From NCBI GenBank assembly GCA_947650365.1, contig CANTAL010000127.1:496001-560000 (forward strand): 64,000 nucleotides of DNA, read 5' to 3'. The stretch is from Chamaelirium japonicum (taxonomy: Eukaryota > Streptophyta > Magnoliopsida > Liliales > Melanthiaceae). Both the position numbers and the translations under genes were made by a program. Below, in pieces: positions 27,971 through 39,360 of the stretch. The stretch's first letter is position 1, and every line of letters starts with the position of its first letter. The notes below the pieces were generated by a model, which saw only the letters and a program-made list of their open reading frames with translations, made no database searches and was not told where the DNA came from.

Positions 27971-29971
27971 ACAATCCATTCTAATTCATTCGTACAATCC
28001 ATTCTAATTCATTCGCACGATCAATTCTAATTCATTCGTATGATCCATTCTAATTCATTCCTACGATCTATTCTAATTCATTCGTTCGAATGTATCCATT
28101 CTAATTCATTCGTACGATCCATTCTACTTCATTCGTACGATCTATTCTACTTCATTCGCACGAATGTATCCATTCTAATTCATTCGTACAATCCATTCTA
28201 ATTCATTCGCACGATCAATTCTAATTCATTCGTATGATCCGTTCTAATTCAATCCTACGATCTATTCTAATTTATTTGTTCGAATGTATCCATTCTAATT
28301 CATTCGTACGATTCATTCTAATTCATTCGTACGATCCATTCTAATTCATTCGTACGATCCATTCTACTTCATTCGCACGAATGTATCCATTTTAATTCAT
28401 TCGTACAATCCATTCTAATTTATTCGCACGATCAATTCTAATTCATTCGTACGATCCATTCTAATTCATTCGTACGATCCATTCTACTTCATTCGCACGA
28501 ATGTATCCATTCTAATTCATTCATACAATCCATTCTAATTCATTCGCACGATCAATTCTAATTCATTCGTATGATCCATTCTAATTCATTCCTACGATCT
28601 ATTTTAATTCATTCGTTCGAATGTATCCATTCTAATTCATTCGTACAATCTATTCTAATTCATTCGCACGATCAATTCTAATTCATTCGTATGATTCATT
28701 CTAATTCATTCGTACAATCTATTCTAATTCATTCGTTCGAATGTATCCATTCTAATTCATTCGTACGATTCATTTTAATTCATTCGTACGATCCATTCTA
28801 ATTCATTCGTACGATCCATTCTACTTCATTCGCACGACTGTATCCATTCTAATTCATTCGTACAATCCATTCTAATTCATTCGCATGATCAATTCTAATT
28901 CATTCGTATGATCCATTCTAATTCATTCCTACGATCTATTCAAATTCATTCGTTCGAATGTATCAATTCTAATTCATTCGTTCAAATGTATCCATTCTAA
29001 TTCATTCGTATGATCCATTCTAATTCATTCGTACGATCCATTCTAATTCATTCGTACGATCCATTCTACTTCATTCGCACGAATGTATCCATTCTAATTC
29101 ATTCGTACAATCCATTCTAATTCATTCGCACGATCAATTCTAATTCATTCGTATGATCCATTCTAATTCATTCCTACGATCTATTCTAATTCATTCGTTC
29201 GAATGTATCCATTCTAATTCATTCTTACGATCCATTCTAATTCATTCGTACGATCCATTCTACTTCATTCACACGAATGTATCCATTCTAATTCATTCGT
29301 ACGATCCATTCTAATTCATTCGTTCGAATGTTTCCATTCTAATTCATTCGTACGATTTATTCTAATTCATTCGTACGATCCATTCTGATTCATTCATACG
29401 ATCCATTCTAATTCATTCGTACGATCCATTCTACTTCATTCGCATGAATGTATCCATTCTAATTCATTCGTACAATCCATTCTAATTCATTCGCACGATC
29501 AATTCTAATTCATTCGTATGATCCATTCTAATTCATTCCTACGATCTATTCTAATTCATTCGTACAATCCATTCTAATTCATTCGTACAATACATTCGTA
29601 CGATCCATTCTAATTCATTCGTACGATCCATTCTACTTCATTCGCACGAATGTATCCATTCTAATTCATTCGCACGATCAATTCTAATTCATTCGTATGA
29701 TCCATTCTAATTCATTCCTACAATCTATTCTAATTCATTCGTTCGAATGTATCCATTCTAATTCATTCGTACGATTCATTCTAATTCATTCGTACGATCC
29801 ATTCTAATTCATTCGTACGATCCATTCTACTTCATTCGCACGAATGTATCCATTCTAATTCATTCGTACAATCCATTCTAATTCATTCGCACGATCATTT
29901 CTAATTCATTCGTATGATCCATTCTAATTCATTCCTACGATCTATTCTAATTCATTCGTTCGAATGTATCC
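27971..29971 (-). repeat. R-orientation satellite block
   Basis: A continuous R block, mostly in HOR order, with several truncated units between about 28430 and 29000 and between 29270 and 29640. It ends at the GTATCCAATGAATTAG switch, a type repeated near 37199, 39136 and 49084 (a variant near 23330). Confidence 0.87.
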
Positions 29972-32900
29972 AATGAATTAGAATGGATCATACGAATGAA
30001 TTAGAATTGATCGTGCGAATGAATTAGAATGGATTGTACGAATGAATTAGAATGGATACATTCGTGCGAATGAAGTAGAATGGATCGTACGAATGAATTA
30101 GAATAGATCGTAGGAATGAATTAGAATGGATCATACGAATGAAGTAGAATGGATCGCACGAATGAATTAGAATGGATCGTACGAATGAATTACAATGGAT
30201 TGTACGAATGAATTAGAATGGATACATTCCATTCTAATTCATTCGTACGATCCATTCTATCTCATTCGCACGAATGTATCCATTCTAATTCATTCGTACA
30301 ATCCATTCTAATTCATTCGCACGATCAATTCTAATTCATTCGTATGATCTATTCTAATTCATTCCTACGATCTATTCTAATTCATTCGTTCGAATGTATC
30401 CATTCTAATTCATTCATACGATTCATTCTAATTCATTCGTACGATCTATTCTAATACATTCGTACGATCCATTCTACTTCATTCGCACGAATGTATCTAT
30501 TCTAATTCATTCGTACAATCCATTCTAATTCATTCGCACGATCAATTCTAATTCATTCGTATGATCCATTCTAATTTATTCCTTCGATCTATTCTAATTC
30601 ATTCGTTCGAATGTATCCATTCTAATTCATTCGTACAATCCATTCTAATCGTACGAATGAATTAGAATGGAAACATTCGAACGAATGAATTAGAATAGAT
30701 CGTAGGAATGAATTAGAATGGATCATACGAATGAATTACAATTGATCGTGCGAATGAATTAGAATGGATTGTACGAATGAATTAGAATGGATAAATTCGT
30801 GCGAATGAATTAGAATGGATCGTACGAATGAATTAGAATGAATCGTACGAATGAATTAGAATGGATACATTCGAACGAATGAATTAGAATAGATCATAGG
30901 AATGAATTAGAATGGATCGGATACATTCGAACGAATGAATTAGAATAGATCGTAGGAATGAATTGGAATGGATCATACGAATGAATTAGAATTGATCGTG
31001 CGAATGAATTAGAATGGATTGTACGAATGAATTAGAATGCAATGGATCGTATGAATGAATTAGAATGGATCATACGAATGAATTAGAATGTATCGTGCTA
31101 ATGAAGTAGAATGGATCGATTCTAATTCATTTGCACGATCCATTCTAATTCATTCGTACGATCCATTCTACTTCATTCTTACGATCCATTCTACTTCATT
31201 CGCACGAATGTATCCATTCTAATTCATTCGTACAATCCATTCTAATTCATTCGCACGATCAATTCTAATTCATTCGTATGATCTATTCTAATTCAATCCT
31301 ACGATCTATTCTAATTCATTCGTTCGAATGTATCCATTCTAATTCATTCGTACGATTCATTCTAATTCATTCGTACGATCCATTCTAATTCATTCGTACG
31401 ATCCATTCTACTTCATTCATATGATCCATTCTAATTCATTCCTACGATCTATTCTAATTCATTCGTTCGAATGTATCCATTCTAATTCATTCGTATGATC
31501 AATTCTAATACATTCGAACAAATGAATTAGAATAGATCGTAGGAATGAATTAGAATGGATCATACGAATGAATTAGAATTGATCGTGCGAATGAATTAGA
31601 ATGGATTGTACGAATGAATTAGAATGGATACATTCGTGCGAATGAAGTAGAATGGATCGTAAGAATGAAGTAGAATGGATCGTACGAATGAATTAGAATG
31701 GATCGTGCAAATGAATTAGAATTGATCCATTCTACTTCATTAGCACGATACATTCTAATTCATTCGTACGATCCATTCTAATTCATTCATACGATCCATT
31801 GCATTCTAATTCATTCGTACAATCCATTCTAATTCATTCGCACGATCAATTCTAATTCATTCGTATGATCCATTCCAATTCATTCCTACGATCTATTCTA
31901 ATTCATTCGTTCGAATGTATCCGATCCATTCTAATTCATTCCTATGATCTATTCTAATTCATTCGTTCGAATGTATCCATTCTAATTCATTCGTACGATC
32001 CATTCTAATTCATTCGTACGATCCATTCTAATTCATTCGTACGATCCATTCTACTTCATTCGTATGATCCATTCTAATTCATTCCTACGTTCTATTCTAA
32101 TTCATTCGTTCGAATGTATCCATTCTAATTCATTCGTATGATCAATTCTAATACATTCGAACGAATGAATTAGAATAGATCGTAGGAATGAATTAGAATG
32201 GATCATACGAATGAATTAGAATTGATCGTGCGAATGAATTAGAATGGATTGTACGAATGAATTAGAATGGATACATTCGTGCGAATAAAGTAGAATGGAT
32301 CGTACGAATGAATTAGAATAGATCGTACGAATGAATTAGAATCGATACATTCGAACGAATGAATTAGAATAGATCGTAGGAATGAATTAGAATGGATCAT
32401 ACGAATGAAGTAGAATGGATCGTACGAATGAATTAGAATGGATCGTACGAATGAATTAGAATGGATTGTACGAATTAATTAGAATGGATACATTCCATTC
32501 TAATTCATTCGTACGATCCATTCTACTTCATTCGCACGAATGTATCCATTCTAATTCATTCGTACAATCCATTCTAATTCATTCGCACGATCAATTCTAA
32601 TTCATTCTTATGATCCATTCTAATTCATTCCTACGATCTATTCTAATTCATTCGTTCGAATGTATCCATTCTAATTCATTCGTACGATTCATTCTAATTC
32701 ATTCGTACGATCCATTCTAATACATTCGTACGATCCATTCTACTTCATTCGCATGAATGTATCCATTCTAATTCATTCGTACAATCCATTCTAATTCATT
32801 CGCACGATCAATTCTAATTCATTCGTATGATCCATTCTAATTCATTGCTACGATCTATTCTAATTCATTCGTTCGAATGTATCCATTCTAATTCATTCGT

Positions 32901-34160
32901 ACAATCCATTCTAATCGTACGAATGAATTAGAATGGAAACATTCGAACGAATGAATTAGAATAGATCGTAGGAATGAATTAGAATGGATTATACGAATGA
33001 ATTAGAATTGATCGTGCGAATGAATTAGAATGGATTGTACGAATGAATTAGAATGGATACATTCGTGCAAATGAAGTAGAATAGATCGTACGAATTAATT
33101 AGAATGGATCGCACGATCAATTCTAATTCATTCGTATGATCCATTCTAATTCATTCCTACGATCTATTCTAATTCATTCGTACGAATGAATTAGAATGGA
33201 TACATTCGAACGAATGAATTAGAATAGATCGTAGGAATGAATTAGAATGGATCATACGAATGAATTAGAATTGATCGTGCGAATGAATTAGATTGGATTG
33301 TACGAATGAATTAGAATGGATACATTCGTACGAATGAATTAGAATAGATCGTACGAATGAATTAGAATGAATCGTACGAATGAATTAGAATGGATGCATT
33401 CGAACGAATGAATTAGAATAGATCGTAGGAATGAATTAGAATTGATCGTGCGAATGAAGTAGAATGGATCGTACGAATGAATTAGAATGGATCGTACGAA
33501 TGAATTAGAATGAATCGTACGAATGAATTAGAATGGATACATTCGAACGAATGAATTAGAATAGATCGTAGGAATGAATTAGAATGGATCATACGAATGA
33601 ATTAGAATTGATCGTGCGAATGAATTAGAATGGATTGTACGAATGAATTAGAATGGATACATTCGTGCGAATGAAGTAGAATGAATCAGAATGGATCGTA
33701 CGAATGAATTAGAATGAATTAGAATGGATACATTCGAACGAATGAATTAACGAATGAATTAGAATAGATCGTAGGAATGAATTAGAATGGATCGTACGAA
33801 TGAATTAGAATGGAATGTATCCATTCTACTTCATTCGCTCGAATGTATCCATTCTAATTCATTCGTACAAACCATTCTAATTCATTCGCACGATCAATTC
33901 TAATTCATTCGTATGATCCATTCTAATTCATTCCTACGATATATTCTAATTCATTCGTTCGAATGTATCCATTCTAATTCATTCGTACGATCTATTCTAA
34001 TTCATTCGTACGATCCATTCTACTTCATTCGCACGAATGTATCCATTCTAATTCATTCGTATAATCCATTCTAATTCATTCGCACGATCAATTCTAATTC
34101 ATTCGTATGATCCATTCTAATTCATTCCTACGATCTATTCTAATTCATTCGTTCGAATGT
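29972..34160. repeat. Rapidly alternating satellite blocks
   Basis: F 29972-30229, R 30230-30649, F 30650-31119, R 31120-31510, F 31511-31725, R 31726-32152, F 32153-32494, R 32495-32915, F 32916-33111, R 33112-33181, F 33182-33815, R 33816-34160. Twelve switches in 4.2 kb make this the densest part. R 30230-30649 and R 32495-32915 are copies (420 and 421 bp, offset about 2,265) with identical flanking junction types and a shared TCTAATACATTCGTACG variant. Confidence 0.85.
33166..33197. repeat. 32-bp perfect palindrome at strand switch
   Basis: The R-to-F switch is a spacerless palindrome with arms ATTCTAATTCATTCGT and its complement, centred between 33181 and 33182 on CGTACG. It closes a very short R block of about 70 bp. 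Confidence 0.88.
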
Positions 34161-35080
34161 ATTAGAATTGATCATACGAATGAATTAGAATGGATACATT
34201 CAAACGAATGAATTAGAATAGATCGTAGGAATGAATTAGAATGGATAATACGAATGAAGTAGAATGGATCGTACGAATGAATTAGAATGGATCGTACGAA
34301 TGAATTAGAATGAATCGTACGAATGAATTAGAATGGATATATTCGAACGAATGAATTAGAATAGATCGTAGGAATGAATTAGAATGGATCATACGAATGA
34401 ATTAGAATTGATCGTGCGAATGAATTAGAATGGATTGTACGAATGAATTAGAATGGATACATTCGTGCGAATGAAGTAGAATGGATCGTACAAATTAGAA
34501 TAGATCGTAGGAATGAATTAGAATGGATCGTACGAATGAATTTGAATGGATCGTACAAATGAATTAGAAAGGTTACATTTGTGAGAATGAATTAGAATTG
34601 ATCGTACGAATGAATTAAATGGATCGTATGAATGGATTAGAATGAATCATAGGAATGAATTAGAATGGATCGTACGAATGAATTAGAATGGATCGTGCAA
34701 ATGAATTAGAATCGATCATACGAATGAATTAGAATGGATCGTACGAACGAATGAATTAGAATTGATCGTGCGAATAAATTAGAATGGATTGTACAAATGA
34801 ATTAGAATGGATACATTCGTGCGAATGAATTAGAATGGATCGTACGAATGAATTAGAATGGATCGTACGAATGAATTAGAATGGATCGTACGAATGAATT
34901 AGAATGGATCGTAGGAATGAATTAGAATGGATCATACGAATGAATTAGAATTGATCGTGCGAATGAATCAGAATGGATCGTACGAATGAATTAAAATGGA
35001 TATATTCGAGCGAATGAATTAGAATGGATACATTTGTGCGAATGAATTAGAATGGATCGTACGAATGAATTAGAATGGAT
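34161..35080 (+). repeat. F satellite block becoming irregular
   Basis: Regular HOR up to about 34490. After that monomers are shortened and substituted (GAAAGGTTACATTTGTGAG, GAATTAAATGGATCG, GAATGGATTAGAATG), with no 217-bp order up to the foreign fragment. The part from about 34905 is the left portion of a segment repeated from about 37430. Confidence 0.8.
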
Positions 35081-35146
35081 CAGCAAATTCGGAAACTTAG
35101 AAGGGCGTCAAATGTGTTATTTAAATTAACGGTTCAAATAGACGGT
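35081..35146. other. Non-satellite fragment, copy 1
   Basis: About 66 bases unrelated to the monomer, beginning CAGCAAATTCGGAAACTTAG and including GTGTTATTTAAATTAACGG. It sits between GAATGGAT and a 28-mer tail TTCGTGTGAATGAAG. There are no obvious inverted ends or target duplications, so no transposon class is assigned. It may be host DNA captured during rearrangement or a worn transposon scrap. Not recognised. The second copy at 37604 differs at a few bases. Confidence 0.85.
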
Positions 35147-35420
35147 TCGTGTGAATGAAGTAGAATGGATCGTACGAATGAATTAGAATGGATCGTACGA
35201 ATGAATTAGAATGGATACATTCGAACGAATGAATTAGAATAGATCGTAGGAATGAATTAGAATGGATCATACGAATGAATTAGAATTGATCGTGCAAATG
35301 AATTAGAATGGATTGTACGAATGAATTAGAATGGATACATTCGTGCGAATGAAGTAGAATGGATCGTACGAATGAATTAGAATGGATCAATGAATCGTAC
35401 GAATGAATTAGAATGGATAC

Positions 35421-35428
35421 ATTCGAAC
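35421..35428. repeat. Left target-site duplication
   Basis: ATTCGAAC, part of a 28-bp monomer (ACATTCGAACG). Identical to the right duplication. Confidence 0.93.
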
Positions 35429-36063
35429 TAGGGGTGGCAATTCTTGACCCGACCCGCCAACCCGACCCGAACCCGACCCGAAGTTAGCTGGTTTGGGTTT
35501 GGCCTAAACGGGTTTGGGTCATAAACGGGTCGACCCGATTGACCCGTTTATTTAATGGGTCGGGTTCGGGTTTGTACTTATAACCCGATTGACCCGACTT
35601 GACCCGTTTAACAAATGGGTCGTGTCAACCCGACCCGACCCGACCCGAGCCAACCCGAACCAACTCGAGCCAACTCGACCCAACCCGATCAAAACCCGGC
35701 CCAATCCGACTTGTCTTGACCCAACCCGACAGGTTTACATGGGTCATGTTGACCCAACCCGAGCTAACTCGAGCCAACCTGAGCCAACCCGATCAAACCC
35801 GGCCCAATCCGACTTGTCTTGACCCAACCCGACAGGTTTACATGGGTTCTGTTGACCTAACCCGACCCGACCCGACCCGACCCGTTTAGTAAACGGATTA
35901 AACGGGTCGGGTCGGGTCAACCCGTTTATTAGGCGGGTCGGGTTTGGGTTTAAATTTTTGACCCGTTTATTAAACGGGTCGGGTTCGGGTTGGGTGTTTT
36001 GCCCTTATACATATGTCTCAACCCGACCCGAACCCGACCCGACCCGACCCATTGCCACCCCTA
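35429..36063. mobile_element. Non-autonomous hAT-type DNA transposon (635 bp)
   Basis: Perfect 13-bp terminal inverted repeats TAGGGGTGGCAAT (35429-35441) and its complement (36051-36063) are flanked by exact 8-bp direct repeats ATTCGAAC (35421-35428 and 36064-36071). An 8-bp target duplication and a TAGGGGTGG-type end are hAT superfamily hallmarks. The interior is GC-rich and made largely of ACCCGACCCG, GGGTCGGGTT and AACGGGTC words on both strands. It has no transposase, so it would depend on enzyme from elsewhere. Short reading frames at 35589-35889 are by-products of these repeats. Perfect ends and exact target duplications suggest a fairly recent insertion. A satellite copy without the insertion at about 37934-37960 serves as the empty site. 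Confidence 0.93.
35645..35865 (+). repeat. Two ~103-bp direct repeats inside the transposon
   Basis: Two adjacent copies at a spacing of 103 bases. CCAATCCGACTTGTCTTGAC begins at 35701 and again at 35804, and each copy continues through GACAGGTTTACATGGGT. They differ at a few positions near their edges. This is an internal tandem duplication of the element's ACCCGA-rich core. Confidence 0.85.
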
Positions 36064-36071
36064 ATTCGAAC
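36064..36071. repeat. Right target-site duplication
   Basis: ATTCGAAC directly follows the right inverted end. The satellite then resumes with GAATGAATTAG. Confidence 0.93.
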
Positions 36072-37199
36072 GAATGAATTAGAATAGATCGTAGGAATGA
36101 ATTAGAATGGATCATACGAATGAATTAGAATTGATCGTGCGAATGAATTAGAATGGATTGTACGAATGAATTAGAATGGATCATACGAATGAAGTAGAAT
36201 GGATCATACGAATGAATTAGAATTGATCGTGCGAATGAATTAGAATGGATTGTACGAATGAATTAGAATGGATACATTCGTGCGAATGAAGTAGAACGGA
36301 TCGTACGAATGAATTAGAATGGATCGTACGAATGAATTAGAATTGATCGTGCGAATGAATTAGAATGGATTGTACGAATGAATTAGAATGGATACATTCG
36401 TGCGAATGAAGTAGAATGGATCGTACGAATGAATTAGAATGGATCGTACGAATGAATTAGAATGAATCGTACTAATGAATTAGAATGGATACATTCGAAC
36501 GAATAAATTAGAATAGATCGTAGGAATGAATTAGAATGGATCATACGAATGAATTAGAATTGATCGTGCGAATGAATTAGAATGGATTGTACGAATGAAT
36601 TAGAATGGATACATTCGTGCGAATAAAGTAGAATGGATCGTACGAATGAATTAGAATGGATCGTACGAATGAATTAGAATGGATACATTCGAATGAATGA
36701 ATTAGAATAGATCGTAGGAATGAACTAGAATGGATCATACGAATGAATTAGAATTGATCGTGCGAATGAATTAGAATGGATTTTACGAATGAATTAGAAT
36801 GGATACATTCGTGCGAATGAAGTAGAATGGATACATTCCATTCTAATTCATTCGTACAATCCATTCTAATTCATTCGTACAATCCATCCTAATTCATTCG
36901 CACGATCCATTCTATTTCATTCGTACGATCCATTCTTACTCATTCGTACGATCCATTCTAATTCATTCGCATGAATGTATCCATTCTAATTCATTCGTAC
37001 GATCCATTCTAATTCATTTGTACGATTCATTCTAATTCATTCGTACAATCCATTCCAATTCATTCGCACGAATGTATCCATTCTAATTCATTCGTACAAT
37101 CCATTCTAATTTATTCGCACGATCATTTCTAATTCATTCGTATGATCCATTCTAATTCATTCCTACGATCTATTCTAATTCATTCGTTCGAATGTATCC
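36072..37199. repeat. Satellite right of the transposon
   Basis: F from 36072 to about 36836, then R to about 37199. The F part keeps most of the HOR. The R part at about 36870-37080 is irregular (CCATCCTAATTC, CATTCTTACTCATTC) like 21350-21740. Confidence 0.83.
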
Positions 37200-37429
37200 A
37201 ATGAATTAGAATAGATCATACGAAAGAATTAGAATTGATCGTGCGAATGAATTAGAATGGATTGTACGAATGAATTAGAATGGATACATTCGTGCGAATG
37301 AAGTAGAATGGATCGTACGAATGAATTAGAATGGATACATTCGTGCGAATGAAGTAGAATGGATCGTACGAATGAATTAGAATGGATCGTACAAAAGAAT
37401 TAGAATGAATCGTACGAATGAATTAGAAT

Positions 37430-39360
37430 GGATCATAGGAATGAATTAGAATGGATCATACGAATGAATTAGAATTGATCGTGCGAATGAATAAGAATGG
37501 ATCGTACGAATGAATTAAAATGGATATATTCGAGCGAATGAATTAGAATGGATACATTTGTGCGAATGAATTAGAATGGATCGTACGAATGAATTAGAAT
37601 GGATCAGCAAATTCGGAAACTTATAAGGGCATCAAATGTGTTATTTAAATTAACGGTTCAAATAGACGGTTCGTGCGAATGAAGTAGAATGGATCGTACG
37701 AATGAATTAGAATGGATCGTACGAATGAATTAGAATGGATACATTCGAACGAATGAGTTAGAATAGATCGTAGGAATGAATTAGAATAGATCATACGAAT
37801 GAATTAGAATTGATCGTGCGAATGAATTAGAATGGATTGTACGAATGAATTAGAATGGATACATTCGTGCGAATGAAGTAGAATGGATCGTACGAATGAA
37901 TTAGAATGGATCAATGAATCGTACGAATGAATTAGAATGGATACATTTGAACGAATGAATTAGAATAGATCGTAGGAATGAATTAGAATGGATCATACGA
38001 ATGAATTAGAATTGATCGTGCGAATGAATTAGAATGGATTGTACGAATGAATTAGAATGGATCATACGAATGAAGTAGAATGGATTATACGAATGAATTA
38101 GAATTGATCGTGCGAATGAATTAGAATGGATTGTACGAATGAATTAGAATGGATACATTCGTGCGAATAAAGTAGAACGGATCGTACGAATGAATTAGAA
38201 TGGATCGTACGAATGAATTAGAATTGATCGTGCGAATGAATTAGAACGGATTGTACGATTGAATTAGAATGGATACATTCGTGCGAATGAAGTAGAATGG
38301 ATCGTACGAATGAATTAGAATGGATCGTACGAATGAATTAGAATGAATCGTACGAATGAATTAGAATGGATACAATCGAATGAATAAATTAGAATAGATC
38401 GTAGGAATGAATTAGAATGGATCATACGAATGAATTAGAATTGATCGTGCGAATGAATTAGAATGGATTGTACGAATGAATTAGAATGGATACATTGGTG
38501 CGAATGAAGTAGAATGGATCGTACGAATGAATTAGAATGGATCGTATGAATGAATTAGAATGGATACATTCGAACGAATGAATTAGAATAGATCGTAGGA
38601 ATGAATTAGAATGGATCATACGAATGAATTAGAATTGATCGTGCGAATGAATTAGAATGGATTGTACGAATGAATTAGAATGGATACATTCGTGCGAATG
38701 AAGTAGAATGGATACATTCCTTTCTAATTCATTCGTGCAATCCATTCTAATTCATTCGTACAATCCATTCTAATTCATTCGCACGATCCATTCTAATTCA
38801 TTCGTACGATCCATTCTAATTCATTCGTACGATCCATTCTAATTCATTAGCACGACCATTCTAATTCATTCGTACGATCCATTCTATTTCATTCGTACGA
38901 TCTATTCTTACTCATTCATATGATCCATTCTAATTCATTCGCATGAATGTATCCATTCTAATTCATTCGTACGATCCATTCTAATTCATTCGTACGATCC
39001 ATTCTAATTCATTCGCACGAATGTATCCATTCTAATTCATTCGTACAATCCATTCTAATTTATTCGCATGATCATTATACGAACCATTCTAATTCATTCC
39101 TACGATCTATTCTAATTCATTCGTTCGAATGTATCCAATGAATTAGAATGGATCATACGAAAGAATTAGAATTGATCGTGCGAATGAATTAGAATGGATT
39201 GTACGAATGAATTAGAATGGATACATTCGTGCGAATGAAGTAGAATGGATCGTACGAATGAATTAGAATGGATACATTCGTGCGAATGAAGTAGAATGGA
39301 TCGTATGAATGAATTAGAATGGATCGTACGAATGAATTAGAATGAATCGTACGAATGAAT
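37430..39360. repeat. Tandem segment B (without transposon)
   Basis: The second copy of segment A. It holds the foreign fragment at about 37604-37670 and the uninterrupted insertion site near 37934-37960, where ACATTTGAACGAATG replaces ACATTCGAACGAATG. From about 38397 onward it is also the left part of the 9.9-kb duplicated unit. Confidence 0.85.
37604..37670. other. Non-satellite fragment, copy 2
   Basis: Same sequence as 35081-35146, with small changes (ACTTATAAGGGCATC against ACTTAGAAGGGCGTC) and one base difference in the adjoining satellite (TTCGTGCG against TTCGTGTG). It was copied together with its satellite surroundings rather than inserted twice. Confidence 0.87.

Larger units (their letters stand above)
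34905..37430. repeat. Tandem segment A (with transposon)
   Basis: The first of two adjacent copies. Shared landmarks with copy B, in order: ATGGATATATTCGAGCG, the 66-bp foreign fragment (offset 2,524), GGATCATACGAATGAAG, GTAGAACGGATCG, the F-to-R switch (about 36836 against 38716), CATTCTTACTCATTC, and the GTATCCAATGAATTAG switch (about 37199 against 39136, offset about 1,936). The offset drop is explained by the 643-bp insertion (element plus one target duplication), offset by a few extra monomers in B. Orientation: F to 36836, R 36837-37199, F onward. Confidence 0.85.

Noticed and set aside
35081-35146. Second transposon or gene exon
   Set aside because: Too short, with no inverted ends, target duplications, splice context or recognisable peptide. 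Left as unidentified.
35589-35889. Two overlapping reading frames rich in TRPDP/PTRPNP
   Set aside because: They are translations of the ACCCGACCCG words inside the non-autonomous transposon. There is no transposase motif and no known domain.
35429-36063. LTR element or rDNA fragment because of high GC
   Set aside because: The ends are short perfect inverted repeats with 8-bp target duplications, not TG...CA with 4-6 bp duplications. There is no rRNA-like sequence.
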